This document shows, piece after piece, positions 1 to 6,157 of a stretch of 6,157 nt of DNA. The notes beneath the pieces were generated by a model. The model worked only from the letters and a program-made list of their open reading frames with translations. It did no database searches and was not told the DNA's origin. Position 1 is the stretch's first letter. Each line of letters starts with the position of its first letter. Origin of the DNA: Thioalkalivibrio sp. Lineage in GTDB: Bacteria > Pseudomonadota > Gammaproteobacteria > Ectothiorhodospirales > Ectothiorhodospiraceae. The translations under genes and the position numbers were made by a program. The stretch lies in the NCBI GenBank assembly GCA_007120575.1, contig SKNJ01000242.1, forward strand, positions 1 to 6,157, written 5' to 3'.

Positions 1-927
1 ATTGGCCAGACCATCCGCGAGGACGGTCCGGAAACGCATCTGAGCAAGGCGGGGACACCCACCATGGGCGGTGCGCTGATCCTGGTGGCAGTCGCGGTGG
101 CCACCCTGCTGTGGAGCGATCTGGGCAATCGTTTTGTCTGGATCGTGCTGCTCACCACCCTGGCGTTCGGTGCGGTGGGTGGTTGGGACGACTACCTGAA
201 GCTGCGTTACGGCAACAGCAAGGGCCTTTCGGCGAAGGCGAAGCTCCTGTGGCAGACCCTGTTCGCGCTGGCCGCGGCCGGCGTGATTATCGCCACCGCG
301 CAAAGCCCGGTGGAGACCACCTTCTTTGTTCCGGTGTTCAAGGACATCGAATTGAGCCTGGGATGGCTGTTCATTCCGCTGGTGTGGCTGGTGGTGGTGG
401 GTTCCTCCAACGCGGTCAACCTGACCGACGGGCTCGACGGCCTGGCAATCATGCCGGCGGTGCTGGTCGCCGGCGCGCTGGGCGTGTTCGCCTATGCCGC
501 CGGCCACGCGCTGTTTTCCGACTATCTCGGGATCCCCGCGGTCCCCGGGGTGGGCGAGGTGGTGGTGTTCGCCTCTGCGCTGGTCGGCGCCGGGCTCGGG
601 TTCCTGTGGTTCAACACCTATCCGGCGCAGGTGTTCATGGGCGACGTCGGTGCCCTGGCACTGGGGGCGGCACTGGGCATCCTGGCGATCGTGACTCGCC
701 AGGAGATCGTACTGCTGATCATGGGCGGCGTGTTCGTGCTGGAGACCCTCTCGGTCATGCTCCAGGTCGCGTCGTTCAAGCTGACCGGGCGCCGCATCTT
801 TCGCATGGCGCCGCTGCATCACCACTTCGAACTCAAGGGCTGGCCGGAGCCGCGCGTGATCGTGCGCTTCTGGATCCTGACCGTGGTGTTCGTACTGATC
901 GGTCTCGCGACCCTGAAGATACGCTGA
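1..927 (+). CDS. mraY: MraY, phospho-MurNAc-pentapeptide transferase (5' partial)
   Basis: Integral inner-membrane enzyme that transfers phospho-MurNAc-pentapeptide from UDP to undecaprenyl phosphate, making lipid I. The reading frame is open from base 1, and its first residues (GQTIREDGP, then KAGTPTMGG) match the conserved loop near residue 54 of E. coli MraY. The ATG at 64 is therefore internal, and about 52 N-terminal codons lie outside the window; 308 codons are present of a family length near 360. Known catalytic or substrate-binding positions are intact: the Asp pair of WDDY (bases 187-192), NLTDGLDG (418-441), the MGD aspartate (643-645) and the HHH triplet (817-825), followed by [15 protein letters not shown]. 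Several hydrophobic membrane segments separate these cytoplasmic motifs. The stop (925-927) is 2 nt before murD. Identification is secure; only the N-terminus is unseen. Confidence 0.98.
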   Translation: MGQTIREDGPETHLSKAGTPTMGGALILVAVAVATLLWSDLGNRFVWIVLLTTLAFGAVGGWDDYLKLRYGNSKGLSAKAKLLWQTLFALAAAGVIIATAQSPVETTFFVPVFKDIELSLGWLFIPLVWLVVVGSSNAVNLTDGLDGLAIMPAVLVAGALGVFAYAAGHALFSDYLGIPAVPGVGEVVVFASALVGAGLGFLWFNTYPAQVFMGDVGALALGAALGILAIVTRQEIVLLIMGGVFVLETLSVMLQVASFKLTGRRIFRMAPLHHHFELKGWPEPRVIVRFWILTVVFVLIGLATLKIR

Positions 928-929
928 CC

Positions 930-2285
930 ATGAACCTGACGGACGTCGACAATCTGATCGTGGGACTGGGCGCCACCGGCCTGTCGGTGGCGCGCTTCCT
1001 GCGCGCGCGCGGCGCGAGCTTCGCGGTTAGCGATACCCGCGCGGCGCCGCCGGCGCTGCAGGCCGGCGCGGACGCCGAGTGGCTGGGCGAGGCCTGGGTC
1101 GGCCCGCTGGACCGCCTCGCCCCCGCACAGTTGCCGTCCCGGGTCATCGTCTCTCCGGGTGTCGCCCTGGAGCACCCGGTGCTGCGGCAGGCCCTTGCCC
1201 ATGGTTGCGCCCTGACCAGCGATATCGACCTGTTCGCGGCGGAAGCCGAGGCCCCGGTGATTGCGATCACCGGATCCAATGGCAAGAGCACGGTGACCGC
1301 GCTGGTCGGCGAGTTGTTGCGGGCGGCCGGGGTGCGCACCGCGGTTGGCGGCAACTTCGGTACGCCCGCGCTGGACCTGCTGGGGGAGGCCCCCGAGGTG
1401 TTCGTACTGGAACTGTCCAGTTTCCAGCTGGAGCGCTGTGAGTCCCTGGCGCCAGCGCGGGCGGCGCTGCTGAATATCTCGCCCGATCATCTCGATCGCT
1501 ATCCGGACCTCGCGGCCTACGCGCGGGCCAAGGCGCGCATCCTCGAACGTGCCGGAACCGGCGTCCTGAATCGCGATGACCCCAGGGTGCGCGAGGTCGC
1601 GCGTCCACCGGCGCTGCCGGTGGTCTGGTTCGGCCTGGATGCGGCGCCGAAGAGCGGCGAGTTCGGGCTGCGCCCGGCCCCGGACGGTCCCGCCCCGGAT
1701 CTGATGCACGGTGGCGAGCGTTTGCTGTCCACTGCGCGCCTGCGCGTGCACGGTCAGCACAACTGGGCCAATGCCCTGGCTGCCCTCGCGCTGGCCTGGC
1801 CGTGGCTGGGCCAGCGCGAGGCGCGCGCGCGGGCACTGGCGGCCCTGGCCGATTTCCCGGGTCTGCCACATCGCTCGCAGTGGATCGCGCGGATCGCCGA
1901 GGTCGATTACGTGAACGATTCCAAGGGCACCAACGTGGGGGCAACCCTGGCGGCCCTGCGCGGCACGCCGGGTCCTCTGGTGCTGATCGCGGGAGGCCAG
2001 GGCAAGGGCCAGGATTTCTCCCCGCTGGCCGACTACGTGCCCGGCAAGGTCCGGGGCGTGGTGCTGCTGGGCGAGGATGCCCCCGCGATCGCCCGGGCCC
2101 TGGCCTCGGTGGTCCCGGTGCAACGGGTGGAGGACATGGGTGCCGCGGTCGCGCAGGCCGCGCGCTGGGCCCATCCGGGGGATACCGTGCTGCTGTCGCC
2201 GGGCTGCGCCAGCCTCGACATGTACCCCGATTACCAGGCCCGGGGCGATGATTTCGCCCGTGCGGTCAGGGAGCGGGCGGCATGA
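930..2285 (+). CDS. murD: MurD, UDP-MurNAc-L-alanine:D-glutamate ligase
   Basis: Cytoplasmic ATP-dependent ligase that adds D-glutamate to UDP-MurNAc-L-Ala, the second amino acid of the peptide stem. The 451 residues are close to E. coli MurD (about 438). Three Mur-ligase domains appear in order. The N-terminal Rossmann-like UDP-binding domain has GLGATG at 12-17 and SPGVAL at 75-80. The central ATPase domain has the P-loop GSNGKST at 115-121, ELSSFQLE at 161-168, HLDRY at 187-191, and K201 aligned with the carbamylated lysine (E. coli K198). The C-terminal domain has GLPHR at 311-315, NDSKGTN at 329-335 and LSPGCASLD at 422-430. ATG 930 is chosen because the protein then begins just before the first beta strand, as in homologues. 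The frame stays open far upstream through mraY, but that stretch has no MurD similarity. The ribosome binding site is weak; the stop overlaps the ftsW start by 4 nt. Confidence 0.98.
   Translation: MNLTDVDNLIVGLGATGLSVARFLRARGASFAVSDTRAAPPALQAGADAEWLGEAWVGPLDRLAPAQLPSRVIVSPGVALEHPVLRQALAHGCALTSDIDLFAAEAEAPVIAITGSNGKSTVTALVGELLRAAGVRTAVGGNFGTPALDLLGEAPEVFVLELSSFQLERCESLAPARAALLNISPDHLDRYPDLAAYARAKARILERAGTGVLNRDDPRVREVARPPALPVVWFGLDAAPKSGEFGLRPAPDGPAPDLMHGGERLLSTARLRVHGQHNWANALAALALAWPWLGQREARARALAALADFPGLPHRSQWIARIAEVDYVNDSKGTNVGATLAALRGTPGPLVLIAGGQGKGQDFSPLADYVPGKVRGVVLLGEDAPAIARALASVVPVQRVEDMGAAVAQAARWAHPGDTVLLSPGCASLDMYPDYQARGDDFARAVRERAA
2268..2273 (+). promoter_or_regulatory. ftsW ribosome binding site
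   Basis: AGGGAG lies inside the last codons of murD, 8 nt before the ftsW ATG at 2282. It supports that start and, with the ATGA overlap, translational coupling of ftsW to murD. It is formed partly by an AGG arginine codon (MurD R447), a codon rarely used in this window. Confidence 0.75.
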
Positions 2286-3481
2286 CCGCGCGTGATCTCG
2301 GTCTGGCGCCGGTGGCGGGTGGCGGCGTTGCCAGTCTGCGCGACAGCGTGGATCTGCCGCTGCTGCTGACGGCCCTGGCGCTGCTCGGGCTGGGGCTGGT
2401 GATGGTCGCCTCCGCCTCGATGGACATGGGCGGGCGCTATTTCGGCAATACCTGGCACTTCTTCCAGCGCCAGGTGCTGTTCGCGGCACTCGGCCTGCTG
2501 ATCGCCACCTTCCTGTGGTCGGTCCCGCTGGAACGCTGGGAGCGTGCCGGGCCGTGGCTGTTGCTGCTGGTGATGCTGCTGCTGATCGCGGTGCTGATCC
2601 CGGGGATCGGGCGCACCGTGAACGGCGCGACCCGCTGGATCCCGCTGGGACCGTTCAACCTCCAGGTGGCCGAGCTGGTGAAACTGCTGGTGGTGATGTA
2701 CCTGGCCGGCTATATCGTGCGTCACTACTCGACCCTGCGCCTGCACTTCAAGGGCTTTATCCGGCCGCTGGTGGTGCTGGGGCTGGGCACGGTCCTGCTG
2801 CTGCTGCAGCCGGATTTCGGCGGTGCCGCGATCATGCTGGCGATCGGCATGGGGATGCTGTTCCTGGCCGGTGCCAAGCTCTGGCAGTTCATCGCGCTGG
2901 GCGCGACCATCGTCGCCGGCATGGCGGTGGTGGCGGTGGCCGCTCCATACCGGATGGCGCGACTGACCGCCTTCCTGGATCCGTGGCAGGACCCGTTCGC
3001 GACCGGTTTCCAGCTCACCCAGTCGCTGATCGCCATTGGCTCCGGCGGCTGGTTCGGCTCCGGGCTGGGCAGCAGTGTGCAGAAGCTGTTCTATCTGCCC
3101 GAGGCGCACAACGACTTCCTGTTCGCGGTGTTCGCGGAGGAGTTCGGTTTCGTCGGGGTGGTGGTGCTGATCGCACTGTTCGCGCTGCTGACCTGGCGCT
3201 GCATCCGCATTGGCCTGTGGGCCGAGCGCGCCGGGCATGCGTTCGGCTCGCACCTGGCCTTTGGCGTGGCCACCTGGATGGCGTTGCAGGCCAGCCTGAA
3301 CCTGGCCGTCAACATGGGATTGTTGCCGACCAAGGGCCTGACCCTGCCGTTCCTGAGTTATGGCGGCAGCTCCCTCATCGTGTCGCTGGCCGCGATCGGC
3401 CTGGTGCTGCGGGTGTACCGCGAAGCCCAGGTCCCGGCCCCGCGCCAGCCGAACCCGTCGCGCCGTCGGAGGGTCGCATGA
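2282..3481 (+). CDS. ftsW: FtsW, septal SEDS-family peptidoglycan glycosyltransferase
   Basis: Polytopic inner-membrane protein of the divisome. SEDS proteins polymerise lipid II into glycan strands, and FtsW works with the septal transpeptidase FtsI (PBP3). It has 399 residues (E. coli 414): a short cytoplasmic N-terminus of about 24 residues, then about ten hydrophobic segments (roughly 25-45, 63-80, 90-107, 127-146, 160-176, 181-197, 203-221, 280-304, 321-346, 356-379). Family motifs include GATRWI at 115-120, QPDFGG at 176-181, FLAGAKLWQF at 194-203, DPWQDPF at 233-239, GLGSSVQKLFYLPEAHNDF at 261-279, and LPTKGLTLPFLSYGGSS at 348-364. D278 aligns with the catalytic Asp (E. coli FtsW D297). 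The wording and the position between murD and murG favour FtsW over RodA. The C-terminal tail ends in four consecutive arginines (R394-R397). The start overlaps the murD stop and the stop overlaps the murG start, each as ATGA. Confidence 0.97.
   Translation: MTARDLGLAPVAGGGVASLRDSVDLPLLLTALALLGLGLVMVASASMDMGGRYFGNTWHFFQRQVLFAALGLLIATFLWSVPLERWERAGPWLLLLVMLLLIAVLIPGIGRTVNGATRWIPLGPFNLQVAELVKLLVVMYLAGYIVRHYSTLRLHFKGFIRPLVVLGLGTVLLLLQPDFGGAAIMLAIGMGMLFLAGAKLWQFIALGATIVAGMAVVAVAAPYRMARLTAFLDPWQDPFATGFQLTQSLIAIGSGGWFGSGLGSSVQKLFYLPEAHNDFLFAVFAEEFGFVGVVVLIALFALLTWRCIRIGLWAERAGHAFGSHLAFGVATWMALQASLNLAVNMGLLPTKGLTLPFLSYGGSSLIVSLAAIGLVLRVYREAQVPAPRQPNPSRRRRVA
3468..3472 (+). promoter_or_regulatory. 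murG ribosome binding site
   Basis: GGAGG lies 5 nt before ATG 3478, within the arginine codons (CGG AGG) of the FtsW C-terminal tail. It decides the murG start and fits coupling to ftsW through the ATGA overlap. Confidence 0.8.
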
Positions 3482-4569
3482 ACGCCGCGCCGCGTATCCT
3501 GATCATGGCCGGCGGTACCGGCGGCCATGTATTCCCCGGGCTGGCGGTCGCGGAGGTGCTGCGTGCCCGCGGGGCCGAGGTCCAGTGGCTGGGCACCGCG
3601 CGCGGGATCGAGGCCCGTCTGGTACCGGAGCGCGGGATCGAACTGCATACCCTCCCGATCGCTGGCCTGCGCGGCAAGGGCCTGTTCGGGCTGGTGCTGG
3701 CCCCCTGGCGCCTGGGGCTTTCGCTGTGGGCCGCGCTGGCGCTGCTGACGCGCCTGCGCCCGGCCGCGGTGATTGGTTTCGGCGGCTTTGCCGCCGGCCC
3801 GGGCGGACTGATGGCTGCGGCCCTGAATCGCCCCTTGCTGATCCACGAGCAGAATGCGGTGGCCGGCCTGACCAATCGCTGGCTGGCACGGCTCGCCGAT
3901 CGCGTCTATGCGGGTTTCGATCGGGCGTTCCCGGACTCGGTTACGGTCACCGTGGTGGGCAACCCGGTGCGTGCGGAGATTGCCGCATTGCCGGCGCCCG
4001 AGCAGCGTTTCGATGCGCGTGAGGGGCCGCTGCGGGTGCTGGTGCTGGGCGGCAGCCTGGGCGCGCGCAGCCTGAATCGGACGGTGCCGGCCGGGCTGGC
4101 GGCGCTCGGCCAGCCCCTGCGGATTCGCCATCAGGCCGGCGAGCGCACCATGGACGAGGCCCTGACCGCCTACGCCGAGACCGCGATGGATGCCGAAGTG
4201 ACCGCCTTCATCGACGATATGGCGGAGGCATATGGCTGGGCGGACCTGGTGATCTGCCGGGCCGGTGCGCTGACCGTCGCGGAGATCGCGGCGGCCGGGG
4301 TGGCGGCGTTGTTCGTGCCGTATCCGCATGCGGTGGACGATCACCAGACCGCCAATGCGCGGGCGCTGGTCGCCGGCGGGGCGGCCTGGCTGATTGCGGA
4401 TGCCGAACTCTCGGCCGAACGCATCGCGAACTGTCTGGCGGGGCAGGACCGCGCGGCGCTGGCGGAACGCGCCCGGCATGCCCGCGACCAGGCCTGCCCG
4501 GATACCGCCGAGCGTCTGGCCACGGCCTGCCTGGAACTGGCCGGCACGCCCGGCGGAGGTGCGGCATGA
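3478..4569 (+). CDS. murG: MurG, lipid II synthase (UDP-GlcNAc:lipid I GlcNAc transferase)
   Basis: GT-B fold (GT28 family) glycosyltransferase, peripheral on the cytoplasmic face of the inner membrane, that adds GlcNAc from UDP-GlcNAc to lipid I to give lipid II. The 363 residues match the usual length (E. coli 355). The N-terminal acceptor domain has the glycine-rich loop [14 protein letters not shown] at 10-23, GLRGKG at 63-68, [11 protein letters not shown] at 100-110 and [11 protein letters not shown] at 123-133. The C-terminal donor domain has the second glycine loop GGSLGAR at 191-197, the [15 protein letters not shown] stretch at 260-274 that contacts the nucleotide sugar in E. coli MurG, and [14 protein letters not shown] at 281-294. 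It sits between ftsW and murC with 4-nt overlaps at both ends. The start is fixed by a good Shine-Dalgarno sequence at 3468-3472 and by GGTGGH falling about 10 residues in, as in homologues. No odd features. Confidence 0.98.
   Translation: MNAAPRILIMAGGTGGHVFPGLAVAEVLRARGAEVQWLGTARGIEARLVPERGIELHTLPIAGLRGKGLFGLVLAPWRLGLSLWAALALLTRLRPAAVIGFGGFAAGPGGLMAAALNRPLLIHEQNAVAGLTNRWLARLADRVYAGFDRAFPDSVTVTVVGNPVRAEIAALPAPEQRFDAREGPLRVLVLGGSLGARSLNRTVPAGLAALGQPLRIRHQAGERTMDEALTAYAETAMDAEVTAFIDDMAEAYGWADLVICRAGALTVAEIAAAGVAALFVPYPHAVDDHQTANARALVAGGAAWLIADAELSAERIANCLAGQDRAALAERARHARDQACPDTAERLATACLELAGTPGGGAA
4555..4560 (+). promoter_or_regulatory. murC ribosome binding site
   Basis: GGAGGT, a close match to the anti-Shine-Dalgarno complement, lies 5 nt before ATG 4566 and is written in two glycine codons near the MurG C-terminus. 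It favours the 4566 start over the in-frame ATG at 4596. Confidence 0.82.
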
Positions 4570-6002
4570 CCGCCCCGCGTCTGCCACGCCACGCGATGCG
4601 CCGCATTCGGCGTATCCATTGCGTGGGGATCGGTGGCTCCGGCATGAGCGGGATCGCCGAGGTCCTGCATCAGTTGGGTTACACCGTCTCGGGTTCCGAC
4701 CTCGGCCAGTCGGCGATGATCGAGCGTCTGCGGGGGCTGGGCATTCAGGTGGTCGCTGCGCACCGCGCGGAGAACGTTGACGCGGCCGATGTGCTGGTGG
4801 TCTCCAGTGCCATTGATCCATCGAATCCGGAGGTCAGCGCCGCGCGCGAGCGCGGCATCCCGATCGTGCGGCGCGCGGAAATGCTGGCGGAGCTGATGCG
4901 CTTTCGCTACGGCATCGCGGTCGCCGGCACGCACGGCAAGACGACCACCACCAGCCTGATCGCCAGCGTGCTGGCGGAGGCCGGTATGGACCCGACCTTC
5001 GTGATCGGCGGGCGCCTCAACAGTACCGCCAGCCACTCCAACCTGGGTGCCGGGGACTATCTGGTGGCCGAGGCCGATGAGAGCGATGCCTCGTTCCTGC
5101 ACCTCCAGCCGATGCTGAGTGTGGTGACCAACATCGACGCCGACCATCTTGGTACGTACGGCAATGACTTCCAGCAATTGCGCGCGACCTTCCTCGAGTT
5201 CCTGCACCACCTGCCGTTTTACGGCCTCGCGGTACTGTGCGTGGACGATCCGCAGGTGCGCGAGCTGGGCACCAAACTGGAGCGGCCGCGCCTGACCTAC
5301 GGCATCGACCAGCCGGCGGACGTGCGCGCGCGCAACGTCACGCAGGAAGGCGTGCGCATGCATTTCGATCTGGAGCTGCCGGGCCGGGCCCCGTTCCCGG
5401 TGACCCTGAACCTGCCGGGGCGCCACAACGTGCTGAACGCCCTGGCGGCGGCCGCGGTGGCGCAGGAGCTCGACGTCGGTCCGACGGCGATCCAGGCCGC
5501 GCTGGAGCGTTTCCAGGGAATTGGTAGACGCTTCCAGGTGCAGTCCTGGGTGGCCGCGAGCGGCCCGGTGACCCTGGTCGACGACTACGGCCATCACCCG
5601 CGCGAGATTGCCGCGACCCAGGCGGCGGCCCGCGACGCCTGGCCCGGTCGGCGCCGGATCACCATCTTTCAGCCACATCGCTACACCCGTACCCGGGATC
5701 TGTTCGAGGACTTTGCCGAGGCTTTGTCGGAGACCGACGTGCTGATCCTGCTGGAGGTGTATGCGGCGGGCGAGGCGCCGATCCCCAGTGCCGACGGCCG
5801 CAGTCTGGCCCGTGCGATCCGCCTGCGCGGACAGGTCGAGCCGGTATTCGTCGAACATGCCGAGGATGTCGCCGCGGTCCTGGCCGGCCTGTTGCGCCCG
5901 GACGACGTGGTGATCGCGCAGGGCGCCGGCGATATCGGACGCCTGGCGGCGTTGCTGCCCCGCGAACTGGGTGGGCGCGGCGTGCCGGAGGGAGACGCAT
6001 GA
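4566..6002 (+). CDS. murC: MurC, UDP-N-acetylmuramate:L-alanine ligase
   Basis: Cytoplasmic ATP-dependent ligase that attaches L-alanine, the first stem residue, to UDP-MurNAc. The 478 residues are typical (E. coli 491). The N-terminal domain has [17 protein letters not shown] at 18-34, GSDL at 43-46 and SSAI at 80-83. [12 protein letters not shown] at 102-113 leads into the ATPase domain, with P-loop GTHGKTTTT at 121-129, [14 protein letters not shown] at 169-182 and DADHLGTY at 191-198. The C-terminal part has [10 protein letters not shown] at 283-292, [10 protein letters not shown] at 339-348, [12 protein letters not shown] at 368-379, [10 protein letters not shown] at 397-406 and QGAGDIG at 452-458. 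ATG 4566 is preferred because a strong GGAGGT lies 5 nt upstream; M11 (base 4596) is a possible later start that would still keep the whole nucleotide-binding fold. Both ends overlap neighbours as ATGA. Confidence 0.98.
   Translation: MTAPRLPRHAMRRIRRIHCVGIGGSGMSGIAEVLHQLGYTVSGSDLGQSAMIERLRGLGIQVVAAHRAENVDAADVLVVSSAIDPSNPEVSAARERGIPIVRRAEMLAELMRFRYGIAVAGTHGKTTTTSLIASVLAEAGMDPTFVIGGRLNSTASHSNLGAGDYLVAEADESDASFLHLQPMLSVVTNIDADHLGTYGNDFQQLRATFLEFLHHLPFYGLAVLCVDDPQVRELGTKLERPRLTYGIDQPADVRARNVTQEGVRMHFDLELPGRAPFPVTLNLPGRHNVLNALAAAAVAQELDVGPTAIQAALERFQGIGRRFQVQSWVAASGPVTLVDDYGHHPREIAATQAAARDAWPGRRRITIFQPHRYTRTRDLFEDFAEALSETDVLILLEVYAAGEAPIPSADGRSLARAIRLRGQVEPVFVEHAEDVAAVLAGLLRPDDVVIAQGAGDIGRLAALLPRELGGRGVPEGDA
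5987..5994 (+). promoter_or_regulatory. murB ribosome binding site (tandem GGAG)
   Basis: Two back-to-back GGAG tetramers (5987-5990 and 5991-5994) end 8 and 4 nt before ATG 5999, or 11 and 7 nt before ATG 6002. Either ATG can be served, so the site does not by itself choose the start. It is encoded by the Pro-Glu-Gly-Asp codons at the end of murC. Confidence 0.75.
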
Positions 6003-6157
6003 TGACCGCGCGGCGCGAACAACCGTTGCCGAATCCCCCGTTCGGGATGGTCCCGCGTGGCCGCCTGGAGGCGCAGGCGCCGCTGGCACCGTTGACCTCC
6101 TGGCGGGTCGGTGGTCCGGCCGACTGGTTGTTCCGGCCCGCGGACCGGGAGGACCTC
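5999..6157 (+). CDS. murB: MurB, UDP-N-acetylenolpyruvoylglucosamine reductase (3' partial)
   Basis: Cytoplasmic flavoenzyme that reduces UDP-GlcNAc-enolpyruvate with NADPH to UDP-MurNAc, the substrate of MurC. Only the first 53 codons are present, open to the last base. Identification rests on [10 protein letters not shown] at residues 33-42, which begins the N-terminal FAD-binding domain, followed by [10 protein letters not shown] at 44-53, and on the position after murC, where murB is common in proteobacterial dcw clusters. Two in-frame starts are adjacent, ATG 5999 and ATG 6002; the second has better Shine-Dalgarno spacing (7 nt from GGAG at 5991-5994), while the first overlaps the murC stop exactly like the other junctions. 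A third ATG at 6047 would still retain the flavin motif but has no comparable site. Catalytic residues lie beyond the window, so integrity of the gene cannot be judged. Confidence 0.92.
   Translation, partial: MMTARREQPLPNPPFGMVPRGRLEAQAPLAPLTSWRVGGPADWLFRPADREDL

Noticed and set aside
64..66. ATG 64 as the start of mraY
   Set aside because: The in-frame codons before it (bases 1-63) encode the conserved MraY loop GQTIREDGP...KAGTPT, so this Met is internal and the real start is outside the window.
111..929. Upstream in-frame extension of murD, open through most of mraY
   Set aside because: The extension is out of frame with mraY and shows no Mur-ligase similarity. MurD homologues start just before the GLGATG fold, matching ATG 930.
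819..2489. 556-codon open frame on the minus strand opposite murD
   Set aside because: The translation is rich in Arg, Gln, Gly and His with no recognisable domain, and it covers an intact, well-conserved murD. Long antisense frames are expected where third positions are almost all G/C.
2557..2600. CTG/GTG-rich repetitive tract in ftsW
   Set aside because: It is a run of Leu and Val codons encoding a membrane helix, not a tandem repeat of fixed unit; similar short CTG runs occur in the other membrane segments.
4777..4782. TTGACG as a possible -35 box inside murC (also TTGACC at 6092-6097 in murB)
   Set aside because: Neither has a TATAAT-like hexamer 16-18 nt downstream, and both lie within conserved coding sequence. 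dcw clusters do contain internal promoters, but nothing here supports one.
4341..6089. 582-codon open frame on the minus strand opposite murG/murC/murB
   Set aside because: It spans two gene boundaries of well-identified + strand genes, has low-complexity Arg/Gln/His-rich composition and no family signal. It is a GC-driven shadow.
1..6157. Search for a cargo gene, inserted element, small ORF or RNA between dcw genes
   Set aside because: Genes abut or overlap throughout, with at most 2 nt between them. All boundaries match intact protein ends, leaving no room for an extra element on the + strand.

Overview
This window is one uninterrupted stretch of the division and cell wall (dcw) cluster. 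Everything is on the + strand, in the order mraY (5' end cut off) - murD - ftsW - murG - murC - murB (3' end cut off). No gap between genes exceeds 2 nt, so there is no intergenic DNA to annotate. I see no RNA genes, mobile elements, CRISPR arrays, terminators or convincing promoters.

The DNA is very GC-rich (roughly two thirds G+C by eye, with G/C at most third codon positions). Gene order and protein wording point to a high-GC gammaproteobacterium. Examples are the MraY C-terminus through [19 protein letters not shown], the MurD GGQGKGQDFSPL stretch, the Mur[15 protein letters not shown] stretch and FtsW PEAHNDF. Ectothiorhodospiraceae or a related group is a reasonable guess, but the sequence alone does not fix the genus.

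Layout: 1-927 mraY (lipid I synthesis); 930-2285 murD (D-Glu ligase); 2282-3481 ftsW (septal SEDS glycan polymerase); 3478-4569 murG (lipid II synthesis); 4566-6002 murC (L-Ala ligase); 5999-6157 start of murB (UDP-MurNAc synthesis). MurB, MurC and MurD act in that order in the cytoplasm on the UDP-linked precursor. MraY and MurG move the product onto undecaprenyl phosphate at the inner membrane, giving lipid II, which FtsW polymerises at the septum. By analogy with related clusters, murE/murF should lie upstream and ddl, ftsQ, ftsA and ftsZ downstream, outside the window.

The junctions are the most distinctive feature. The four from murD/ftsW to murC/murB are 4-nt ATGA stop/start overlaps set in an almost identical GCATGAMCGC context (M = A or C), each with a Shine-Dalgarno sequence inside the last codons of the upstream gene. 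The murC/murB junction carries a doubled ATG. Only mraY/murD differs: a 2-nt gap and a poor ribosome binding site. I found no evidence of a previously undescribed system; the findings below are modest and concern translational coupling and a few residue-level variants.
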